DNA from: Crocodylus rhombifer
Taxonomy: Eukaryota; Chordata; Crocodylia; Crocodylidae
NCBI GenBank assembly: GCA_038503035.1
Contig: JAVSML010019181.1
Location: 1-64,000 of the forward strand
DNA: 64,000 bases
Reading direction: 5' to 3'
Shown here in pieces: positions 55,993-64,000 of this stretch (within the stretch, counting starts at the first letter, position 1; each line of letters starts with the position of its first letter). The notes beneath the pieces are model-generated. The model had not been told where the DNA came from, did not search any database, and worked only from the letters and a program-made list of their open reading frames with translations. A program made the translations under genes and the position numbers.

Positions 55993-58900
55993 TATTTATT
56001 TTTTTACAAGTTAAACTAAATATGACACTATGGGTAGGGACAGAAGTTGCGCATAAACCTATATAAGTGATCAGAAACTGGTTCAGATCTGTAACACAAC
56101 AGAAGTTCACTGCATGTAAATCACTTTCAAAAGGACTGAAACTAGTATAAGATAAACCTGGATGGGAGTAGTATCAGACTTAACTGATTTTTAGGTTAAA
56201 TCAATTTATTGAATTTCTGTCTCAAATCCCTTCCAGATTCAAGTCAACTCATGGACTCCCATCCAGGATGCTTTGCACCTCCCCTGCTACCTCCTGCCCC
56301 CACAGACTAGGCTTGGTCCAAAATGTCTGCTTTTGTCAAGCAGGGAGGCATGCTCCAGTGCCTCCTGGCTTTTGGCCTGAGCCACTGCAAGCATGTGGCT
56401 GCATTTCCAGAATCAAAGGGGAATGTCTGTTCATTTGCTTATCAGTTCAATTTTTGCAGCTTATACTAACCTGCAAAGATTGAATCAATTCAGCCTTGTG
56501 CTTTTTGACTGTCTGTACTTAGCCTATTTGAGCCTTCTTTAGAAATATATACAGGCATTTTGTACAGTGGTGTTTGTGTGGAGGAGATTTGCAAGGGGGT
56601 GTGGTGAGAGGTTGTGAAAGTGTGGGGGGGTTGTAAAGGGGTGTGTGGGGGGTATGGAATGATGTCAGGTTTGTGAGCAGGTGTGGGGTTAGTGGGGGTG
56701 GTGAAGGGATGTGGGGTGGTATGGGTATGGTGTTTGTGGGGGGGATGGAGCTTGTGGGGGTGTCTGAAGGGGTATGGGATGAAGAAATGAGCACTTTATG
56801 AACATTCATACTTTGTTCATTTCAAAAGTGACTTATTCAGGCAGTCCTCCGGTTTGATACCAGGTTGTTAACCCATCAGGCAGTAAAAGTACTGCACACA
56901 AGTGCCCAGTCACAGCATGAGTAGTATGAATAGATTTCTGAACTCCCTAAGCAACAAAAACATGAGATGGGTTTATTTTAAAATATTTTAAATGGTAAAC
57001 AGAATTGAAAAATTTAAACCAGTTTGTAGATAATATATTAATAGAAAAGGAGCCTGAACTCATTGCCTAAATTGTTCCATATGACTAGATTGTCCAGCTC
57101 CGCTCCTCACCTAATCCTGTGCCTGATCTCTTTTCATGTATATTATTTGAATAAAGCCGCAAGCTTTTTCCAGCAAGAAATGGTTTTACGTATTTGCAAA
57201 ATTCCATCACCGTTTATGTTGTTACCATAAGTAAATCATTCTAAATAATAAAATGTACATTTAAAAGCATCTAGTAAAGAGACAGACAAGGTCCTTATTT
57301 TGAGACTATGATCTGAACAGCAGCATATTTTTTCACCCTTCAGTAATTTTTTGTCTCTAAAGTTGATGGTTTATATGACAGAACAAACCCTAATAGCCCT
57401 TCCTAAGCTACATACAGACTTCCAAGTTTTAATAGAGAGAAGGAAATTAATGAGGCCAGGCAGGAAAAAGTTTTAACAAAGCTATAGAGTGGCTTGCATA
57501 AAGTTTCCATCAAGTATGTGTGTGATGAGGCTCTTCTCTAAGATCTCAGTAAAGTTGCAAATACTCAGTGACATTTTCCACAGAAGAGGTAACTTTTTTC
57601 CAGTGAATGCTTTGGAGAAATGATAAAATGCTTGGCTCTCTCAGAGAAGAGTCAAAGCTAGACATCTCTGAGTGTCAGGCCACTGAGCATGTCCTTGGCA
57701 GAGAATCACTGAGTAATAAACTCTGATACCACCATGATCTAGTTCACCTTATTTCAAACTAATTGACTAATGGCAAAGGAATTACTTATAAACACTACAA
57801 TATTCTTTATGAATGGCGGGTACTTGGGGGAAGCCCCATGATACACCTGATATTATAAGAAAGAAAATGTATTTTATTCTTGATTCAAAGTGTAGTCAAA
57901 TACAGTCACTATAGTGTCTTCTACCATTTGTAGCACTTTTTTGTTTCTGGTGACAGACTAATTATATTTAAATACAAAGCAAGAATGATTCTATTTGTGT
58001 GTGAATTTCAAGAGAATTGAATTATAAGAGAGAACTCATTTGTAATGCAGCTTTTTCAGAAACTGCAGGATTAGCTACTAGGCAAATAATTTCATTCTGG
58101 ACTCCACTGCTTACAGTGCTTAGCATTTATGATCCAAGGTAGGAAATCATTATATGAAAGTAGTCAATCATTATTAGCCCAGATTTGTAGGTTGAAGGCA
58201 GAGAGGACACCAGCCCAATTGTCAAAAAATGTCCTGATTTGGTGAGGCCACATTTTTGGTAGTCCAGCTCAAGCTATCACAGCATCTGCTACAACCAGTC
58301 ATTCAACAACAGCAAATCTGTGCCCAGATCTGAAAGCTAAAAAGCTTAAGTCCAAAGTCTCAACATGGGACAACATGGCACATGCACTTTTCAGTAAGAC
58401 TTTTCTGGGAGGACTCCTATACAATTTTAGTTGGGATGTGAAGCTGAGACTACTTGGCAGGTCCCCCAGAGTTGCAAGAGTCCCTGTATTTCTGACCCTT
58501 AACGTGGAGTTGACTGCCTCTTCCAGTGCAGGTACTTCTGCAGATTCAACGGCTATTCTGACCTATGCCTGTGGAGGGGGGTCTGGCCTGTTGACTTGCA
58601 ACGATGCTTCTATTTTGTGGCCTACTCTGTAAATAATGCATACAATTATCTGCTCCTTCCTACCGCTTAGTTACCATTTGACCTTTACTATGTTAATGTT
58701 TGGTTTCTTCTTTTGTACTTTCCCTGTTCTAGCTGTTGATGCTATTCATTCCTCCCATTACTTTTTCCCTTTCTGCTTTAATTTTTTCTGTAAGAAGATT
58801 TCTTTGCATCTGGCCTCAGACTCTTTGTGATCCAGTATTTTCTAGAGTACAATGAAAACTAGGCACATTGACATTTCCCATAATCAAGGATTTATGATTT

Positions 58901-59834
58901 TTATTAACTCTGCTTTAATTGGTCCTCCTGAACTTGGAACCAGCTGAAGCTTTGTTTTCTTTCTTATCTTCTTTCAGTAAAGAAACCTCTTATACACACC
59001 TCTTAGACAGAATTTTATTGGACTATTTCACATGCTACCAAGAGATATTAGGTAATACTAATAAATGACAAAATTGCCTCCTTTCTAATAAAGAGTACAC
59101 TTTTTTAAAAGGTTAAAAATCTTATCTGTAGCAAATAAAATTGATGAATAAAAAACTGATTTAGTTATCTTTCTCTTTAGTATTTAGTATTTTGTATTTA
59201 TCTTTTTGGACATTAACAATAGACCAGTCCATTTTTTATTTTGCAACTGAGCTCTCAATTAAAACTGATTGAGAGTTTACAAAACAAGCTGCACAGGTTT
59301 GTTCAGTCTCTATGTGGTTTTATTTTCGAAGCCCTTGCTCAGGAATGTGTGGTTTGTTTCAGGATGCAATGCATGCTTTACTGATATGTTACTACTTCTA
59401 TTGCACAAACAAGTCTAAGTAATAGCTCTTTTTTTCAGACAGCCAAACAAAAAAACTTATTTTAAAATACAAAGTGCCTAATTTTTGAGTCTGGTCAGTT
59501 GGCTCAAAGATGCTTAAAATCCAACAGACCTGGTCAGCTGGGAATTTCTCCTACAGGGAAGAGGGTATACTGATAACTTTTGTTGGCATGTAGGATGATT
59601 CTTTGAAGCTAAAAGCAGTCAGACATGACTTACAGCAGCCTTAAGGCTGATCTAAGTTTTATGATGAAGGCTGAACTGATACCAGAACTGGGGGCATGCC
59701 AGGCCATGAATGTCTAAGGATGGTGAAGAATGTGGGTTTGAAGAGGCAGGTCTATTCAGCAGAATAGCTAGCCTCCTGTGAAATTCTGTCTAAAATGGTA
59801 ATGGAGAGTCTCTAGCTAAAGCAGAAGGAGAAGC
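55993..59834. other. Presumed intronic, non-coding
   Basis: No exon recognised. A G-rich GTGTGGGG-type stretch at 56575-56770 is low complexity and gives a spurious antisense frame. Confidence 0.5.
56575..56770. repeat. G/T-rich low-complexity stretch
   Basis: Irregular units such as GGTGTGGGG and GTTTGTGAG, with almost no C on the plus strand. Many G-runs could allow G-quadruplex folding, but this was not computed. Confidence 0.7.
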
Positions 59835-60035
59835 ATCAGACCTGAATTGTACTGTGTTACCAGTTTATTGGTTTACTGGCTGTGTGACATCCTGGGTAAA
59901 TCACAAAACTAAGTCTCCTTATCTGTAAAATATGGAAAATGTGACCCAATCTCATGGGTTTGTGCAGCCTCAATTTGCTAACGCTTGGAAAGTACCTTTG
60001 ATGGAAGATGCTATTAAAATGCAAAGCAGTGTTTA
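59835..60035 (+). repeat. MIR/L2-like fragment
   Basis: GGCTGTGTGACATCCTGGGT, CCTTATCTGTAAAATATGG and TGCTATTAAAATGCAAAGCA match the central and 3' MIR/L2 order. This is one of the better preserved copies in the window. Confidence 0.65.
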
Positions 60036-61847
60036 TTCCATTCAGAAGAATTTCCAGTTCTCCAGTTAACCTTTTCCTGCTTAATTAAGTAACCAACTTG
60101 GAGATGCATCCATTGCTAAGGTTATACCAAGAGCTGAACTAGTGCATTGCAAACCAAATTATAACAAATCACACTCTTTTGTGACATATGCCCATTTGTG
60201 ATCGTGTGTACAACACCTGATGTCTGTTATCATTGTACTATCACTGAACCTGGATCCAGGTATATCTAAGGAGCTAACAAAAATCTCTATTCAAAAGAGC
60301 TGGAGTGAGAGATGCCAGTACTAGGCATATCTTCAGAAACTAAGCATGTTAAGGAAAAAGGTACATATCCAACATGTTTGAGCTCCAAGTCCCAAAGGTG
60401 ATGAATATTTATTTTATTAGTTGTGGTATTATGGTAGTCCAGGTCTCAGATAGATAGATAGACAAGGAACAACGGGGTGGGTCAGTAGAAGAGGTAGCTG
60501 CTTCATTGCACAAGCTGCCAAACAGTTGGTGCAAGATTAAATGCGAAGAAGAGTTTTTTAAGATGGGACTTTGGACAATGAAATGGTTGTGCCATATTGC
60601 TTACTAGAAGGAACTGACTCGCTTGTAGAAGGGCGGGATCTTTCTGTGACTAATGAACTCAGCTCAATTCTCAGGACCAAACACACCCAGTGAGTGGCCT
60701 TCCTATTTTACTTCCTCACTAGCCCACAACATGGGCTAGTTCCTCACCCCATGGTTAAAAAATAGGTACCACTCAACTGTAATTTGGTTTTAATTGTTTG
60801 TAAAAATGGGACCAAAATACAGACTAAGACCCAACTTACTCTCTTCCAAAAGTAGCTTCATTTGGCAAACTGGGTTCACCTTTAATTGTGTTGGGTAGGA
60901 ATAGATGGGACTGGGAAAAGGGGGAGGGGAGGAAGGAAATAACAAGTGTGGATACAAAACCATGTTGTGAATATTTCTGGAAATAGATATATTTCTGTTC
61001 ATGGCTGCTAGGGTGAAATTATCAAATTGATATTGTTTGGTGCAGTTAATGTGAAATGACCTTTCCAGAGCCTGCAGGAAGTAATGAACTTTTGATTTTA
61101 TATAAAAACAACTTATGGATACTGCTTCTTTGAACATCGATTTTTTGAAAGCCATTTAGGTTTTGCATTAAATCCTATATGTATTTAATTTGCTTTTCTT
61201 GAGTTGTTTCCCTTCACTTTTCTCTATCTTACCCAAACTAGCTTGTTAAGAATCCATGAGAGAAATATTCCCCTCCATGCACTCATTAAGAAATGTAATC
61301 TAGAAAATTATCACAATTTTGGATAGTTGAGCAGAATTATAAGAGTTAAAGTACAGCTTTAATACATACCAGCAAAAATATGATGCAACCTATTTTGGTC
61401 TATGCTACGTACTGAAGCTTTCATCTACTGCTGTTTTTCTTCAAAATTAGTTATTTAAACATTTACTATTTATCAGCTGAATGGAGCGAAATACTGAAGG
61501 GTATATATTGCTCTGTGTCTTTCTTAATCTTTATGGAAATTTTTATTGTACACATGCTGCGAGAGGGAAACTGGGGAAGGGTTTTTAAAGGCTGGTTAGC
61601 ATTTGCTTAACATGGACTAGTGAAACATTAGCACTTGTTACCGCCATGCCAATTTACAGCCAGCAGAAGTAGTTGGTATTTTATTGGGAGAGATTTGAAT
61701 ATAGACAGGAAGGGAAACTGAAATAAATTTCAAGAGGCATTATTGTAAGAGGATAGCGTATTTCATGTTAACAATACATACTTTAATTGTACTAGTCTTT
61801 TAAACCCTAACTTATCATTTAAGAATGACTGGAGCAGTGTTCTCCAA
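60036..61847. other. Presumed intronic, non-coding
   Basis: No exon or clear repeat. A minus-strand frame at 60790-61155 has no domain. Confidence 0.5.
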
Positions 61848-61935
61848 TGGCCGGATTCTCAGTGGTGTAATATGATACAATCCTATTGAAGTCAATGAGT
61901 TAATAATTTATACCAATTGAAGATCTGACACTACC
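61848..61935. repeat. Palindromic GAAGTCAAT repeat
   Basis: GGATTCTCAGTGGTGTAATA, TTGAAGTCAATGAG and TTTATACCAATTGAAGATCT form loose inverted arms around a GAAGTCAATG centre. The pattern matches an old palindromic dispersed repeat that I recognise from sauropsid genomes. Confidence 0.5.
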
Positions 61936-63373
61936 AATGCAAATCATTTCAGTGTAGAAGGCCCCTGCAAAGCCTGCTGCTCAACTGATGGCCTGCCTTT
62001 GTTCTGCAGGATGCAGAAACCTCAGTGGCCACACAATGGGGGTGTGATTATTAACCCAGTGACCTGAACGCTGTGGTTCCAGGCCTGTGGGCCTCAGGAA
62101 TCACAAAGGAGGATCGGCATTGCAGTTCTGTGATGAGCTATGTATGATGTTAACAACTTGTGTGCACTTTAGCTGATTAAAACGCAATTACTTTTGCTTT
62201 CTTGACTGAAATGACATCCCAGCTTAATGAAGTAAGGGAGTCTCTGGACAGGAGTGCAGTATCTGGGGAAAGAAATGCAATTCTGAAGGGCATACAAAGA
62301 AAATAATTAAAAGCACTAGGTTCATCCATCAATATGAGCATGAAAATTTTACAAATAGGGAAAACCAATATAGAGATCAGGAGAATGTTAGATACTTTAG
62401 CTGTTTGGAACCAGAATTCTTTATCAGTGTGACCGTCTTCCATTTTCCCAGTTCGTTTGTAGAAAAATGCCCAATCCTGCACTCATTGTTCTGACAAAAT
62501 GCCCAGTAAATCAGTGAAAGTGTTCCATAGTGTGCTGTTGGAGTATACTACTCCATGTTATGGTATGATGGTCGCCTCATGTCACTTCCCCTTGCGGTCC
62601 TCTAGTTAACTCTACCACTGCCAGTCACTTTAACATAATATTCTCCCTTTTGGGATCTAAGTCCAATTCTTACTATGTTTCTATCAGTCCTTCTGGTCAG
62701 GGAGTCATGTGTATGCAAGGACCACTGAATGGAGTGATGTTTATAGTTGCTGGTGTCTTGAATTTAAGTGCCAGAAATGAACAGATGTTTTCAGAGAAGT
62801 ACCCAGCAGTGAGTTCTGGGAAGATAGCAGGGTGTGGAGGTTACCAGGGATCTATCTTCAGTTCAGCCTAAGGGCATGTTTGCTTGTTTTTTAGGTTTTG
62901 ATTTCTTCCCCCACCCCCACATGGTCTTCAAAAAAGCCCAGGTGGAAACAGTTGTTGAACTCTATTTAATTCACAGACGGGAGAGGGAGGGTCATCAAAT
63001 CTTGTACTGAAAGCAAAAGGAAGAGGGTGGCAAAGTCATGTTGATCAAAGCCAAGAAACACATGAAAACCTCATTCTAGAGATCTGCAGTTATGTTGCCC
63101 AGAAACACATCCTACATGCACAAAGCCTACTTCAGCTGTAGTCAAGCCATGTAATATATAACATACGTGTGTATGTACATGCATACATACACATGTATGT
63201 ATGTGTATATATGTAAAATTTATTTTCTCTTGCCCTCGATCTTGCCTTAAGATCTAATTTAGATCTTAAATTACTTGGCGATGAAACTCTTATTGCTTGT
63301 ATGAGGGCTAGCCCCAAGGGGCTGTTCTATCGGGCTGCATCTCTGTTTGTTAAATAATAGAAATAATAATTAT
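61936..63373. other. Presumed intronic, non-coding
   Basis: No exon recognised. A CATA/TGTA-type repeat lies at about 63150-63215, a perfect 23-bp palindrome at 63247-63269 and a short AGCCCC-AA-GGGGCT palindrome at 63310-63323. Confidence 0.5.
63150..63215. repeat. Imperfect CATA/TGTA tetranucleotide repeat
   Basis: Alternating CATAC, ATGTATG and TGTATAT units. Partly self-complementary. Confidence 0.7.
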
Positions 63374-64000
63374 TAGGGGTGCACTAATAAACATTTTATT
63401 GACTGATACCGATAGCTGATGATTAACCAACCCATGTTGGCCAATGCTGATCTGATAATTGAGATTTAGTAATAATGCAAGGCATTTTAAACTACTGATA
63501 TAAATATACTTTTGTTTGTTTGTTTTGCATTTATAACACACATGCGCACACACATGCCTCCTGCCTGTTCCAGTGTCCTTGAGGAAGGCAGTGACCGCCT
63601 TATTCCTATGCACAGCCCGTGTTGCCATCCTGGGCGGGTGGGGTGGACCCTTGCACAGACAGTGGGACTGGGTGCGTTTGGAGCCCCAGAACATGCCACT
63701 GTCTTGGTGCCGGCAGGCCCTGCCAAGCCAAGCTCCCATGGCCACAGGGGAGAAGCCATGTTTGCAAAGGTGCCCGGTGCCCGGCAGAGCCGAACATCCC
63801 TCAAGCCGCAGCACCATCCCCTGCCCACGCACAGCCCCATGTCTCCACAGCAGCCCTGGGTGCTAGGGCCCCTGTTGCACCTGTGATGTCATGGAAGCAG
63901 CAGCTGCAGCAGCAGGAGCCAGTAATAGTCCCTTTTGTTGCTGAGCGCAGTGCCCTGTCACTGCTCCCTGGTGTCCCCACCCCCTCTCGCTGTTTGCCAG
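63374..64000. mobile_element. hAT-like element, left end and GC-rich core (cut by window edge)
   Basis: TAGGGGTGCACTAATA at 63374 resembles a hAT terminus. It is followed by AT-rich subterminal sequence (CTGATACCGATAGCTGATGA) and, from about 63540, a GC-rich non-coding core, the same layout as the elements at 50 and 54 kb. The right end would lie outside the window. Open frames in the core are compositional. Confidence 0.45.

Larger units (their letters stand above)
43542..64000 (-). other. Presumed CHST8 intron (partial, runs off the window)
   Basis: If the acceptor at 43542 is used, everything from there to the window end is intron or contains unrecognised upstream exons. No exon encoding the signal anchor was found on the minus strand. 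The span is rich in mobile elements listed separately. Human CHST8 introns are long, so an upstream exon outside the window is expected. This is inference from the exon boundary, not direct evidence of transcription. Confidence 0.5.

Overview
This is a stretch of vertebrate nuclear genome, most likely from a sauropsid and best guessed as crocodilian, with turtle or another archosaur possible. The guess rests on CR1 LINE copies with typical 3' tails, several non-autonomous hAT elements with GC-rich cores, MIR/L2-like ancient SINE remains, long AT-rich non-coding stretches and intron-split coding. No bacterial-type gene organisation is present. The species call is inference from repeat content, not from a database match.

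Only one host protein-coding segment can be supported: the terminal coding exon of a HNK1-family carbohydrate sulfotransferase on the minus strand (42390-43541). It looks much closer to CHST8 (GalNAc-4-O-sulfotransferase 1) than to CHST9. The open frame runs 34 codons further upstream, but a strong splice acceptor sits exactly where homology is lost, so those codons are probably intron. On this reading 43542-64000 is CHST8 intron and 1-42389 is 3' flank. From the human gene order PEPD-CHST8-KCTD15 (known biology), KCTD15 should lie just beyond position 1. The CpG-rich, slowly-evolving-looking block at 1-1600 may be cis-regulatory or promoter sequence of that neighbour.

Layout. 1-1600: CpG-rich regulatory-looking block with homopurine and poly-A runs. 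1600-7170: AT-rich non-coding with small repeat relics. 7175-8990: an old non-LTR retrotransposon broken into two opposite-strand halves, as expected of twin priming. 9-32 kb: non-coding with MIR-like relics, MITEs, a hAT MITE with recognisable target duplication (15868-16086) and a 74-bp fold-back palindrome (13534-13718). 32.2-33.2 kb and 36.7-37.3 kb: two CR1 3' ends, the first with an unbroken frame. 40.7-41.15 kb: a hAT-like left end running into a 10-N assembly gap and then a CR1 tail. 42.4-43.5 kb: CHST8 exon. Within the presumed intron: a solo LTR with perfect 5-bp target duplication (46833-48043), a hAT-like element with a GC-rich core and a (CA)(CACT)(CT) microsatellite (50167-51836), a hAT element with perfect 8-bp target duplication (54640-55984), MIR-like relics, and the left end of a further hAT-like element at the window edge (63374 on).

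No new multi-gene system was found. The most worthwhile observations are the CHST8 exon boundary, the well-bounded mobile elements, the recurring GC-rich core of the hAT elements, and two loci sharing a 34-bp sequence that forms the loop of a fold-back at one and perhaps at both.
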